DNA from: Pseudomonas sp. PSE14
GTDB taxonomy: Bacteria; Pseudomonadota; Gammaproteobacteria; Pseudomonadales; Pseudomonadaceae
Length of the DNA: 64,000 nucleotides
NCBI RefSeq assembly: GCF_029203285.1
Contig: NZ_CP115669.1
Coordinates: 2,542,001-2,606,000, forward strand
Direction of reading: 5' to 3'
Under the pieces are notes generated by a model. The model made no database searches. It had not been told where the DNA came from and worked only from the letters and a program-made list of their open reading frames with translations. Position numbers and translations under genes: made by a program. Positions 1 through 8,325 of this stretch are shown piece after piece (the stretch's first letter is position 1; every line of letters starts with the position of its first letter).

Positions 1-1
1 C

Positions 2-61
2 CTGAAGGCGCGCTTCCCGCACAGCTGGAATTGGCTCAACCGCTGGGCTGTCCAGGAATAA
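2..61 (+). CDS. C-terminal fragment of an unidentified gene
   Basis: An open frame enters from the left edge and stops at TAA 59-61, giving 19 residues rich in aromatic and basic side chains (ending NRWAVQE). The protein is cut by the window boundary, so its identity cannot be judged. It could equally be a chance open frame. No function is proposed. Confidence 0.2.
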   Translation: MKARFPHSWNWLNRWAVQE

Positions 62-223
62 CACCTGCCGGGCGTCTGCCTCGATGACGCCCTCCGATCC
101 TCTCGCCGCGCGGGGCCGGCAACACCGGCTCCTTGTTGAGCGGGCGCAGGGGCCGGGCTGAACAGCGCAAGCCATTACGCTGCTCGAACCGCACGGCCTG
201 CTTCAAACCCTCGCTTCTCCACG

Positions 224-244
224 CCCCGAAGATCGGCTTCGGGG
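224..244. other. GC-rich hairpin in the left intergenic region
   Basis: CCCCGAAG and CTTCGGGG form an 8-bp perfect stem with a 5-nt loop. No clear T-tract follows, so this is only a possible terminator for the fragment at the left edge. The rest of 62-284 shows nothing I recognise. Confidence 0.35.
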
Positions 245-284
245 TGCGCTTTCCCTTGTTCTCCTTACCCTTGGCGCATGGGTG

Positions 285-313
285 TTGACAGATAATATTA
301 TATGCATAATATT
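285..313 (+). promoter_or_regulatory. Promoter with an embedded AT-rich palindromic operator
   Basis: A consensus -35 TTGACA at 285-290 is followed 17 nt later by a -10-like AATATT (308-313). The spacer and -10 are covered by a perfect inverted repeat, AATATTAT-ATGC-ATAATATT (294-313). An operator lying across spacer and -10 is typical of TetR-type repression. The controlled gene would be the SDR at 419. The TetR gene at 1392-1958 is a plausible but unproven ligand. Confidence 0.6.
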
Positions 314-418
314 AATCGTCAGATGACGGCTGTAATCCTATGCCGGACATTCCAGACGGCCCTCGGGCCCTGATCAGCCTTGCATGCGGGGGCGCGTCGC
401 CCCCACTGGAGAAGAACC

Positions 419-1225
419 ATGAATGCCAAATCCGAACTGGGCCGCGCACTGATCACCGGTGCTTCCTCCGGCATCGGCGCCACCTACGCCCAGCGCCTCG
501 CCGCCCAGGGTTACGACCTGCTGCTGGTGGCCCGCGACCAGCAACGCCTCGACGCCCTGGCCGCACGCCTGGGCGAGCAGCATGGCGTCTCGGTGCAGGT
601 GCTGAAGGCCGACCTGACCCGCAAGGAAGATCGCGCCAGCGTGGAGGCCCGCTTGCGTGAGGACGAGAGCATCAGCCTGCTGCTGAACAACGCCGGCGTC
701 GCGATCAACGGCACCCTGCTGGAGACCGACCTGGACCGCCTGGAAAGCATGATCGAACTGAACGTCACCGCCACCGCGCGCCTGGCCGGCGCCGCCGCCA
801 AGGCCTTCGCCGGGCGTGGGCGCGGCACCATCATCAACGTCGCCTCGGTACTGGCCCTGGCGCCGGAGCTGTTCAACGGCAGCTACAGCGCCACCAAGGC
901 CTTCGTGCTCAACCTGACCCTGTCCATGCAGCAGGAGCTCGCGCCGTTGGGTCTGCGCATCCAGGCCGTGCTGCCCGGAGCTACCCGCACCGAGATCTGG
1001 GACCGCGCCGGTACCGACATCTCCGCGCTGCCGGCGGAAATGCTGATGGACGTGAACCACATGGTGGACGCCGCCCTGGCAGGCCTGGCTCAGGGCGAGG
1101 TGGTGACCCTGCCGGCGCTGCCGGATGCCGGCGAGTTCGACGCCTTCACCGCCGCACGGCTGAAGATGGCACCGAACCTGTCCCGCAGCGTCCCGGCGCA
1201 GCGCTATGGCGTAGCGGTCGACTGA
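419..1225 (+). CDS. SDR family NAD(P)-dependent oxidoreductase
   Basis: A 268-residue classical short-chain dehydrogenase/reductase. The N-terminal nucleotide motif GASSGIG lies at about residues 14-20, the NNAG motif follows (LLNNAGV), and the catalytic YxxxK is YSATK. It is presumably a cytosolic oxidoreductase acting on a hydroxyl/keto substrate; the substrate cannot be read from sequence. The ATG at 419 is chosen because GGAGAAG sits just upstream and the family motif then falls at the normal distance; an earlier in-frame ATG at 380 lacks a ribosome site. The gene is preceded by a palindromic promoter and followed by a strong terminator, so it is monocistronic. A TetR regulator lies convergently downstream. 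Confidence 0.9.
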   Translation: MNAKSELGRALITGASSGIGATYAQRLAAQGYDLLLVARDQQRLDALAARLGEQHGVSVQVLKADLTRKEDRASVEARLREDESISLLLNNAGVAINGTLLETDLDRLESMIELNVTATARLAGAAAKAFAGRGRGTIINVASVLALAPELFNGSYSATKAFVLNLTLSMQQELAPLGLRIQAVLPGATRTEIWDRAGTDISALPAEMLMDVNHMVDAALAGLAQGEVVTLPALPDAGEFDAFTAARLKMAPNLSRSVPAQRYGVAVD

Positions 1226-1251
1226 ATGATTCGTTGAGTGGCGAAAAGCTT

Positions 1252-1278
1252 GCCCCGGCCTCGCGCCGGGGCTTTTTT
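1252..1278 (+). terminator. Rho-independent terminator after the SDR gene
   Basis: GCCCCGGC / GCCGGGGC stem (8 bp), 5-nt loop, followed by six T residues. It lies 26 nt after the SDR stop codon. Confidence 0.9.
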
Positions 1279-1298
1279 ATGCGCGCGGGGTGCTCTTC

Positions 1299-1380
1299 GT
1301 GGGAGCGAGGGGGACGCCCAGTTCTTGCTCGCGAACCTGTCAGCCCGCTGCGGGTTTGTTCGCGAGCAAGCTCGCTCCTA
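1299..1380. repeat. REP doublet, family A (REPIN-like)
   Basis: Two inverted copies of the Pseudomonas REP core face each other: a degenerate GGAGCGAGGGGGACGCCCA copy on the left and TTCGCGAGCAAGCTCGCTCC on the right. The same doublet recurs at about 2051, 15675, 54281 and 57055, and single or variant copies occur elsewhere in the window. Confidence 0.85.
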
Positions 1381-1391
1381 CAGTCACCGGC

Positions 1392-1958
1392 TCACTCCGC
1401 TGCGCCAATCTCGCGCTTGAGGTGCCGGCGGGTGCTTTCCAGGATGCGGTCGGACAGTTCCGGGTCGGCCACGCTACGCGACAGCACCAGTGCGCCGATC
1501 AGGGTGGCGAGGAGGGCGACACTCTCATCCTCGGCATGTTCGCTGGGCAGCGCCTGCTCGATGGCATCGATGCGTGCCTGGACGATGGCATCGGTGGTGG
1601 CGCTGGCGTGGCCACGGGCGCCCAGCTCGGCGGACATGGTCGGCAGTGGGCAGCCCTTGCCCGGCGTATTGCGGTGCCCGGGAGACAGGTACTGGTCGAT
1701 GAACCCTGGCAGCGGGTCTTTCTTCTCGAACTGCTGGTCGACGATCGGGCGCAACTGCGCGGCGGCCTGCTGCAGCGCGATCTCCACCAGCTCGTCCTTG
1801 GACTTGAAGTGTGCGTAGAAACCGCCGTGGGTCAGGCCCAGCGCCTTCATCAGCGTCTGCAGGCCGGTGGCGTCGACGCCTTCGCTGCGGAAACGCTGCG
1901 CCGCCTCGTTGATGATGCGCTCGCGGGTCTGGGCCTTGTGGTCTTCGGAGTAACGCAT
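1392..1958 (-). CDS. TetR/AcrR family transcriptional regulator
   Basis: A 188-residue repressor-type protein. The N-terminal helix-turn-helix is clear: about residues 10-55, with a recognition-helix region like LTHGGFYAHFKSKDEL. The C-terminal ligand domain is unassigned. The start at 1958 is preferred because AGGAG lies just upstream on the coding strand; an in-frame start at 1979 is possible. It is convergent with the SDR at 419 and lies beside the thiolase/thioesterase operon, so either promoter palindrome (294-313 or 3931-3946) could be its operator. An inverted repeat GAATG-N8-CATTC (1981-1998) immediately upstream may serve autoregulation. Family assignment is firm; the target is inferred. 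Confidence 0.88.
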   Translation of the reverse strand: MRYSEDHKAQTRERIINEAAQRFRSEGVDATGLQTLMKALGLTHGGFYAHFKSKDELVEIALQQAAAQLRPIVDQQFEKKDPLPGFIDQYLSPGHRNTPGKGCPLPTMSAELGARGHASATTDAIVQARIDAIEQALPSEHAEDESVALLATLIGALVLSRSVADPELSDRILESTRRHLKREIGAAE

Positions 1959-2050
1959 GACCGGTCTCCTGCGGATCATGGAATGCTGGGTGACATTCTA
2001 ACGCAGGGTGGGCGAGGGGAGGTGATTCAGGGCAGGAACGAGGGACGACT

Positions 2051-2133
2051 GTAGGAGCGAGGGGGACGCCTAGTCCTTGCTCGCGAACGAACCCTCGCAG
2101 CGGAGTCTGGTTCGCGAGCAAGCTCGCTCCTAC
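2051..2133. repeat. REP doublet, family A
   Basis: Left copy GTAGGAGCGAGGGGGACGCC and right inverted copy GTTCGCGAGCAAGCTCGCTC, separated by about 40 nt. The organisation matches the element at 1299-1380, including the degenerate left arm. It lies between the TetR gene and the end of the thiolase gene. Confidence 0.85.
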
Positions 2134-2209
2134 AAGTCAGGCGGACATCGGAATCACCCGTAGGAGCGGGCCATGCCTGCGATCGCGTACAGGGTGCGCT
2201 CCTTCAGGT

Positions 2210-3343
2210 TCAGCGCACGGCTTCCAGCAGTGTCGCCACGCCTTGCCCACCCCCAATGCACTGGGTCGCAACGGCATACCGCCCACCGCTTTGCTTCAGC
2301 AGCGCCGCCGCCTTGCCGGTGATCCGCGCGCCGGTGGCGCCCAGTGGATGCCCGATGGCCATGGCGCCGCCGTGCAGGTTGACCCGATCGATATCCAGTT
2401 CCAACCCGCGCAGGCAGGCCAGGGCCTGGCTGGCGAAGGCTTCGTTGATTTCCACCAGGTCGATATCGGCCATGCGCAGGCCGGCGCGATCGAGCAGTTT
2501 GCGGGTGGCGTAGAGCGGGCCCATGCCCATGATTTCCGGCGGGCAACCGACCACGGAAACCGCCTTGATCCGCGCCAGGATGTCCAGCCCATGTTCACGG
2601 GCGAATGCCTCGCTGCACACCAGCACGGCCGCCGCACCGTCGGTGAGCGGCGAGGCGGTGCCCGCAGTGACGCTGCCGCCGAATGCCGGCTTGAGTTGGG
2701 CCAGGGCTTCGCGGCTGGTGCCGGGGCGGATGCAGCCGTCTTCGCCGGCCACGCCGTTGGGCGTGTCGATCCGTACGATCTCCGCGGCCAGCAACCCTTG
2801 CTCACGGGCGCGCGCGGCCTTGGCATGGGAGTCCACGGCCATGGCTTCCTGATCGTCGCGGGAGATGCCAAAGCGTTCGGCGACGATCTCGGCGGTCTGC
2901 CCCATGGGCATGTAGGCCTGGGGGAATTCCTCCAGCAGGCGCGGGTTGGGCGAGATGTTGAAACCGCCCATGGGCACGCGGGTCATGGACTCCACGCCCG
3001 CGCAGATGAACGCGTCACCGGCGCCCAATTGGATCTGCCCGGCGGCGAAGTGGATCGCGGTCATGGACGAGCCGCAGAAGCGGTTCACCGTGGCACCGGC
3101 CACCGTCTCCGGCAGGCCGGCGAGGAAGCCGGTGATGCGCGCCAGGTTCATGCCCTGTTCGGCCTCGGGGTAGGCGCAGCCCATGATCAGGTCCTCGATC
3201 AGCCGGGCGTCCAGACCGCTGCGCGCAACCAGTCCCTTCACCGTCTGCGCAGCGAGATCATCCGGGCGCACGTCGATCAGCGCGCCCTTCCTGGCGAAGT
3301 GGAAGGGGGAGCGGGCATAACCCGCGATGACGACGGAAGTCAT
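2210..3343 (-). CDS. Acetyl-CoA C-acyltransferase (thiolase)
   Basis: A 377-residue thiolase catalysing thiolytic cleavage of 3-oxoacyl-CoA (or the reverse condensation) in the cytosol. The nucleophilic Cys90 lies in NRFCGSSM; the C-terminal catalytic pair is His332 in [10 protein letters not shown] and Cys362 in CIGGGQG. Length and motif order match the FadA-type degradative thiolases. It is the second gene of an operon with the PaaI-type thioesterase upstream (27-nt gap), both transcribed leftwards from the promoter near 3931. It is not paired with a FadB-type multienzyme, which points to an accessory acyl-CoA pathway rather than housekeeping beta-oxidation. The exact substrate is unknown. 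Confidence 0.92.
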   Translation of the reverse strand: MTSVVIAGYARSPFHFARKGALIDVRPDDLAAQTVKGLVARSGLDARLIEDLIMGCAYPEAEQGMNLARITGFLAGLPETVAGATVNRFCGSSMTAIHFAAGQIQLGAGDAFICAGVESMTRVPMGGFNISPNPRLLEEFPQAYMPMGQTAEIVAERFGISRDDQEAMAVDSHAKAARAREQGLLAAEIVRIDTPNGVAGEDGCIRPGTSREALAQLKPAFGGSVTAGTASPLTDGAAAVLVCSEAFAREHGLDILARIKAVSVVGCPPEIMGMGPLYATRKLLDRAGLRMADIDLVEINEAFASQALACLRGLELDIDRVNLHGGAMAIGHPLGATGARITGKAAALLKQSGGRYAVATQCIGGGQGVATLLEAVR

Positions 3344-3370
3344 GGTCGGTCTCCTGCAACGAATGGCCTG

Positions 3371-3904
3371 TCAGCGCCCGAGGATCAGGCAGGTGGTGGA
3401 ACCGGTGGCGTAGAGGCGGCCATCCACGTCGTAGAGGCGGCCTTCGGCCAGGGCGGTGGAGCGGCCGAGATGGATCAGCGTGCCTTCGGCGCGGATCGGC
3501 CCGGTGTCGCGGGTCAGCGCGCGGATGTAGCTGATGCGCAGGTCGGTGGTGGTGTAGCCCAGTCCGGGTTCCAGCTGGGTGTGCACCGCGCAGCCCATGG
3601 CCGAGTCGAGCAGGGTGGCGGCATAACCACCGTGCACGGTGCCCAGCGGGTTGTAATGGCGCAGGTCCGGGGTGCCCTGGAAGATGAAGCGGCCGGGCGA
3701 CCATTCCATGGGGACGAAACCAATCAGCTCGTTGATCGGCGGCGAGGGTAATTCACCGTTGCCGATGCCTTCGAAGAAGGCCAGCGGGCTCATGCTGCGC
3801 AATGCCTGCAGCCCGATCACGCCGGGGGCGGCGAGGCGCTGGCGCATCTCGGCGGCGGCCGCCTCCCAGACGGCGATCTTCTGTTCTCGGCTCATGTCAT
3901 TCAT
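3371..3904 (-). CDS. PaaI-type hotdog-fold acyl-CoA thioesterase
   Basis: A 177-residue hotdog-fold protein. The conserved helix region YNPLGTVHGGYAATLLDSAM (about residues 84-103) carries the HGG-type signature of the PaaI/YdiI thioesterases that hydrolyse acyl-CoA to free acid and CoA. It has an N-terminal extension of about 45 residues, mostly helical, compared with minimal family members. It is the first gene of the thioesterase-thiolase operon, downstream of the 16-bp near-palindrome at 3931-3946. The pairing suggests that acyl-CoA intermediates are both cleaved and drained; the substrate is not readable. Confidence 0.85.
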   Translation of the reverse strand: MNDMSREQKIAVWEAAAAEMRQRLAAPGVIGLQALRSMSPLAFFEGIGNGELPSPPINELIGFVPMEWSPGRFIFQGTPDLRHYNPLGTVHGGYAATLLDSAMGCAVHTQLEPGLGYTTTDLRISYIRALTRDTGPIRAEGTLIHLGRSTALAEGRLYDVDGRLYATGSTTCLILGR

Positions 3905-3930
3905 TGCGGGACTCCAGCAGCTTATTTAAA

Positions 3931-3946
3931 TATTACGATCGTCATA
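3931..3946 (-). promoter_or_regulatory. Near-perfect palindromic operator before the thioesterase-thiolase operon
   Basis: TATTACGATCGTCATA pairs at 7 of 8 positions and is centred on the perfect 8-mer ACGATCGT. It sits in an AT-rich stretch 27 nt upstream of the thioesterase start, where a promoter is expected. The size and symmetry suit a TetR-family operator. Which regulator binds it is unknown; the TetR gene at 1392-1958 is the nearest candidate. Confidence 0.5.
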
Positions 3947-4063
3947 CTAACATTGAATGATAAGCGACATGTAAGTGATGGAAGCGCCATCCCATAGGGC
4001 GAAAGCGACAGGGACGAGGGGGGGGCAAGGCGGCTGGCGGAGCGGACTCCGCCAGCCAGGGGA

Positions 4064-4996
4064 TTACTCGGTGGTGGCGGTGACGCTGGTTGCGCGGGCC
4101 TGGTTGCGCTGGGCCTTGTACTGCAGGGCGACGGCGGGCACCGGCGAGGCCTTGCCGGTTTCCACCCAGCGGCGGATGCGGCCGGCATCGGCCACGTGGG
4201 TGCGCTTGCCGAAGGCATCCAGCAAGGCCAGGGCGACCGGGCGGCCGTTCATCATGGTGACCATGACCAGGCAGTGGCCGGCGTCGTTGGTGAAGCCGGT
4301 CTTGGTCAGGCGGATGTCCCACTTGCCGTTGCGCACCAGCGGGTTGGTGTTGAAGAAGCTCAGCGAGTAACCGGGCTTGCTGAAGCGCGCGTCGCTGGTC
4401 GCCGTGGTGCTCATCTGGCGGATCTGCGGGTAGGTGTAGGCGGCCTTGGCCAGGCGGATCAGGTCCTGGGCGTTGGAGGTGTTATGGATCGAGAGGCCGG
4501 TGGGCTCCACGTAGTGGGTGTGGTTCATCCCCAGGGACTTGGCCTTGGCGTTCATCGCCGCGACGAAGGCCTTGGAGCCGCCCGGATAGCTGTGCGCGAG
4601 GCTGGCGGCGGCACGGTTCTCGGAGGACATCAGCGCCAGCAGCAGCATCTTCTCGCGGCTGATCTGGCTGCCCAGGTGCACGCGGGAGAACACGCCCTTC
4701 ATCTCGGCGGTCTCGGAGATGTCGACGGTGACCATCTCGTTCATCGGCAGCTTGGCGTCCAGCGTCACCATCGCGGTCATCAGCTTGGTCACCGAGGCGA
4801 TGGGCACGACCAGGTTGGGGTTGCTGGAGTAGATGACCTTGTCGGTCTGCAGGTCCACCACCAGCGCGCTGCCGGAGGCCAGGACCAGTTGATTGGGTTG
4901 TGTCGCCTTGGGAGGCGTGGCGGCGAGGGAGTTCGATGTGCAGACAACAGCGGCGCAGGCAAACAGCAGGCTCAGTATCGAACGACGACTAGTCAT
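4064..4996 (-). CDS. pbpG: D-alanyl-D-alanine endopeptidase (penicillin-binding protein 7)
   Basis: A 310-residue periplasmic serine peptidase of the low-molecular-mass PBP type that cleaves cross-links in peptidoglycan. An N-terminal signal peptide (about residues 1-25, ending near SLAA) is followed by the three penicillin-binding motifs in order: SxxK = S68-VT-K71, SxN = S125-E-N127, KTG = 233-235. Length matches PBP7/PbpG rather than the larger DacA-type carboxypeptidases, which carry an extra C-terminal domain. It appears to stand alone. The upstream neighbour is divergent across a 512-nt intergenic region. Confidence 0.9.
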   Translation of the reverse strand: MTSRRSILSLLFACAAVVCTSNSLAATPPKATQPNQLVLASGSALVVDLQTDKVIYSSNPNLVVPIASVTKLMTAMVTLDAKLPMNEMVTVDISETAEMKGVFSRVHLGSQISREKMLLLALMSSENRAAASLAHSYPGGSKAFVAAMNAKAKSLGMNHTHYVEPTGLSIHNTSNAQDLIRLAKAAYTYPQIRQMSTTATSDARFSKPGYSLSFFNTNPLVRNGKWDIRLTKTGFTNDAGHCLVMVTMMNGRPVALALLDAFGKRTHVADAGRIRRWVETGKASPVPAVALQYKAQRNQARATSVTATTE

Positions 4997-5367
4997 GAAT
5001 GTGATTCGCAGGCGTGAGTGGGAAACTCTCTACATCCATGTAGGTAATTTCGCCGGATTTTAATTCATGCCCCGATCCTGCGCACCTGGCGGCGTGAGGA
5101 ACCTGCTGTATCACTTTGCGACGGCTTGAGACAGCGTGTTCGACGGTCGGCCAGGTGCGCGGATAGTCGGTGGCAGCGCGGGGCGGGCGGCTTTCCAGCT
5201 GTTGCGAAATGCAACCGGCACAGGATAGGCCCCGGTAGTTGAAAAACGTGTCAAACCCTCGTCAGCTATGGGTTTTCCATCTGATGGCACGCTTTGTGAC
5301 TGGCTATCCTCCGATGTACGGATTGCCTGTACGGCATCGATGACGGTGCTCCGGGGTTGCGTTTACC
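4997..5367. other. Intergenic stretch without a recognisable gene
   Basis: This is the left part of the 512-nt gap between pbpG and the acyl-CoA synthetase at 5509. It must hold the pbpG promoter, but no convincing -35/-10 pair, hairpin, repeat or small coding frame stands out. The palindrome at 5368-5383 begins immediately to the right. Confidence 0.4.
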
Positions 5368-5383
5368 TTTACGTTAACGTAAA
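5368..5383 (+). promoter_or_regulatory. Perfect 16-bp palindrome, LiuR-like operator
   Basis: TTTACGTTAACGTAAA is a perfect 16-bp palindrome 125 nt before the acyl-CoA synthetase start. A spaced partial copy (GTTTACC) lies just left of it. From memory, MerR-family LiuR sites controlling branched-chain and acyclic-terpene/fatty acyl catabolism in pseudomonads have this ACGT-N2-ACGT form; this is a resemblance, not a demonstrated match. It is the only such palindrome I found in the acyl-CoA cluster. Confidence 0.55.
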
Positions 5384-5508
5384 CATGCTTCGCAGCCCGC
5401 GACCAGTCGGTCAGACCGGTCGGCCACCTGCAAGCAAGCCCGGCTGCAGTCGCCGCCGTGGTCGAACGTTCAGCGTTGATCCCAGAACAAGCACAACAAG
5501 GGAAAGCC

Positions 5509-7188
5509 ATGAACCACCTGAGTTACACCCGCGGCCGCCAGGACAAGCCCCTGCTGGCCATGACCGTCGGCGCTGCCTTTGATGCCACGGTCGAGCGATT
5601 CCCGCAGCGCGAGGCCCTGGTCGTGCGCCACCAGGACCTGCGCTACACCTGGGCCGAGCTGGCCGAGGTGGTCGATGGCATTGCCCGTGCCTTCCTCGCC
5701 CTGGGCCTGCGCCCCGGCGATCGCCTGGGGATCTGGGCGCCCAACTGCGCGCAGTGGTGCGTGACCCAGTTCGCCAGCGCCAAGGTCGGCGCCGTGCTGG
5801 TCAACATCAACCCGGCCTACCGTAGCAACGAGCTGGAGTACGCGCTCAAGCAGTCCGGCTGCCGCTGGCTGGTATGCGCCGATGCGTTCAAGACCTCCGA
5901 TTACCACGGCATGCTCACCGGCCTGCTGCCAGAACTGGGGCAAGGCCGTCCGGGCGAGCTGTCCAGCGAGCGCCTGCCGGAGCTGCGCGGGGTGATCAGC
6001 CTGTCCGACAGCGCGCCCGCCGGCTTCCTGCGCTGGAGCCAGCTGGCGCCGCTGGGTGCCGCGATTTCCGCCGCCGAACTCGCCGAGCGCCAGGCGCTGC
6101 TGCAGTTCGACGAGCCGATCAACATCCAGTACACCTCCGGCACCACCGGCTTCCCCAAGGGCGCCACGCTCAGCCACTACAACATCCTCAACAACGGCCT
6201 GATGGTCGGCGACAGCCTCGGTCTCACCGAGCACGACCGCCTGGTGATCCCGGTGCCGCTGTACCACTGCTTTGGCATGGTGATGGGTAACCTCGGTTGC
6301 CTGACCCACGGCTCCACCATGATCTACCCCGCGCCCAGCTTCGAGCCCGAGGCGACCCTGGCAGCGGTGGCAGAAGAGAAGGCCACCGCACTGTACGGCG
6401 TGCCGACCATGTTCATCGCCGAGCTGGACCACCCCAATCGCCGCGACTTCGACCTCTCCAGCCTGCGCACCGGCATCATGGCCGGCGCCACCTGCCCGAT
6501 CGAAGTGATGCGCCGGGTGATCGACGAGATGAACATGGCCGAGGTGCAGATTGCCTACGGCATGACCGAGACCAGCCCGGTGTCGCTGCAGACCGGCCCG
6601 GAGGACGACCTGGAAACTCGCGTCACCACCGTTGGCCGCACCCAGCCGCACCTGGAAAGCAAGATCATCGACGCCGATGGCCGCATCGTCCCGCGCGGCA
6701 CCATCGGCGAGCTGTGCACCCGTGGCTACAGTGTGATGCTCGGCTACTGGAACAACCCGCAGGCGACGGCCGAAGCCATCAGCCCGGCGCGCTGGATGCT
6801 CACCGGCGACCTGGCGGAGATGGACGACGCCGGCAACGTGCGCATCGTCGGTCGCAGCAAGGACATGATCATCCGTGGCGGGGAGAACATCTATCCGCGT
6901 GAGATCGAGGAGTTCCTCTACACCCACCACGCCGTGGCCGACGCCCAGGTGATCGGCATCCCCGACGAGAAATACGGCGAGGAGCTGGTGGCCTGGGTCA
7001 AGTTCCACCCCGGCCACAGCGTCGAGGAGGACGAGCTGCGCGCCTTCTGCAAGGCCGCCATCGCCCACTTCAAGGTGCCGCGCTACTTCCGCTTCTGCGA
7101 CGACTTCCCGATGACGGTGACCGGCAAGATCCAGAAGTTCCGCATGCGCGAGATCAGCATCGAAGAGGTACGCAGCAAGCGTGGCTGA
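5509..7188 (+). CDS. AMP-binding acyl-CoA synthetase
   Basis: A 559-residue adenylate-forming ligase that activates a carboxylic acid to acyl-CoA through an acyl-AMP. The P-loop-like motif [11 protein letters not shown] is at about residues 208-218, followed by the YGMTETSP motif, the [15 protein letters not shown] region and the C-terminal [10 protein letters not shown] with its catalytic lysine. It looks like the medium- to long-chain fatty acyl-CoA ligases. The ATG at 5509 is favoured by AAGGGAAAG immediately upstream; an earlier in-frame GTG is not. The LiuR-like palindrome upstream and the AraC gene 40 nt downstream suggest substrate-induced expression. This is the first of two ligases in the cluster. 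Confidence 0.92.
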   Translation: MNHLSYTRGRQDKPLLAMTVGAAFDATVERFPQREALVVRHQDLRYTWAELAEVVDGIARAFLALGLRPGDRLGIWAPNCAQWCVTQFASAKVGAVLVNINPAYRSNELEYALKQSGCRWLVCADAFKTSDYHGMLTGLLPELGQGRPGELSSERLPELRGVISLSDSAPAGFLRWSQLAPLGAAISAAELAERQALLQFDEPINIQYTSGTTGFPKGATLSHYNILNNGLMVGDSLGLTEHDRLVIPVPLYHCFGMVMGNLGCLTHGSTMIYPAPSFEPEATLAAVAEEKATALYGVPTMFIAELDHPNRRDFDLSSLRTGIMAGATCPIEVMRRVIDEMNMAEVQIAYGMTETSPVSLQTGPEDDLETRVTTVGRTQPHLESKIIDADGRIVPRGTIGELCTRGYSVMLGYWNNPQATAEAISPARWMLTGDLAEMDDAGNVRIVGRSKDMIIRGGENIYPREIEEFLYTHHAVADAQVIGIPDEKYGEELVAWVKFHPGHSVEEDELRAFCKAAIAHFKVPRYFRFCDDFPMTVTGKIQKFRMREISIEEVRSKRG

Positions 7189-7227
7189 TCGATCGATGCA
7201 CCCTCACGCCCATGTCCGCGAGGCGGC

Positions 7228-8244
7228 ATGGGCGTAGAAAAGGGCACCATCTCCATCCGCCTGGTGAGCGAGGCGCTGGCGGAGTTTCGTCGCCATGGCG
7301 GGGACGAGCGACCGCTGCTGGTCGCCGCCGGCATTCCCGCCGAGCTGTTCGACAAACCCTACGCGCGGGTTTCCAGCCAGGCCTACGCGCGGCTCTGGCG
7401 GCGACTGGCGCGGGCGATGGACGACGAGTTCTTCGGCATGAATGCCCGGCGGATGAAGTCGGGCAGCTTCAATTTCATGGCGGCCGCGGCGATCCGCGAG
7501 CCCACCCTGGAAGCGGCGCTGAACGCCGCGCTGCGCTTCATGGGCCTGATCTTCGACGATTTCACCCCGCAACTGAGCCGCCAGGACGGCTTCGCCGCGA
7601 TCATCCTCGACGAACCGGACGGCCCCGCGCCGCGCGCCTTCTGCTACTTCACCCTGTGGCTGATGCTGCACGGGCTGGCTTGCTGGTTGGTGGGGCGGCG
7701 CATCCCGATCCTCGCCATCGAACTGCGCTGCCCGCAGCCGGACTATCTCTCGGACTACCGCGTGATGTTCACCGAGAACCTGCGCTTCGCCCGTCGCCAG
7801 TCGCGCCTGCTGTTCAACGCCGAGGCGCTGGACCTGCCGGTGCGCCGCGACGAGCGCGAGCTGCGCCGTTTCCTGAGCGGCGCGCCGGCCAACATCCTGG
7901 TGCGCTACCGCGACCCGCAGAGCCTTGCCGCGCGCACCAAGGCCTACCTGCGCAGCCTGAAGTTCGAACGCTGGCCGGACCTCGACGCCCTCGCCGGGCA
8001 TTTCTACATGGCGCCCTCGACCCTGCGTCGCAAGCTGGCAGCAGAAGGGCAGTCCTACCAGGCGCTCAAGGACCAGCTGCGTCGCGATCTCGCCATCGCC
8101 CGGCTGGACAGCGGCGACGGCAACTTCGCCGATCTTGCCGAGGAATTGGGCTTCGCCGATACCAGCGCCTTCTACAAGGCCTTCCGCAAATGGACCGGCT
8201 CGACGCCGGGGCAGTACCGCGCGCTGATGCGCCAGGAGCCTTGA
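7228..8244 (+). CDS. AraC family transcriptional regulator (Arabinose_bd/OruR type)
   Basis: A 338-residue regulator. The N-terminal two thirds resemble the arabinose-binding-like domain of OruR/ArgR-type AraC proteins, and the C-terminal 95 residues carry a double helix-turn-helix (LAGHFYMAPSTLRRKL and LAEELGFADTSAFYKAFR, then WTGSTPGQYR). It lies 40 nt after the acyl-CoA synthetase and 82 nt before the chemoreceptor, so it is probably cotranscribed with the ligase. It presumably activates part of this acyl-CoA catabolic cluster in response to an organic acid or acyl-CoA. The target is inferred from position only. Confidence 0.88.
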   Translation: MGVEKGTISIRLVSEALAEFRRHGGDERPLLVAAGIPAELFDKPYARVSSQAYARLWRRLARAMDDEFFGMNARRMKSGSFNFMAAAAIREPTLEAALNAALRFMGLIFDDFTPQLSRQDGFAAIILDEPDGPAPRAFCYFTLWLMLHGLACWLVGRRIPILAIELRCPQPDYLSDYRVMFTENLRFARRQSRLLFNAEALDLPVRRDERELRRFLSGAPANILVRYRDPQSLAARTKAYLRSLKFERWPDLDALAGHFYMAPSTLRRKLAAEGQSYQALKDQLRRDLAIARLDSGDGNFADLAEELGFADTSAFYKAFRKWTGSTPGQYRALMRQEP

Positions 8245-8325
8245 AATTCAAAGGGCCGGCTCAAGTAGCCGCCTTTCAAGCCGATAGAACGTCACAGAAC
8301 CGCTCTTGCCCAAGGACGCCACTCC

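Noticed and set aside
2243-3751. 502-codon open frame opposite the thiolase
   Set aside because: The thiolase on the minus strand has complete catalytic motifs; this frame has none.
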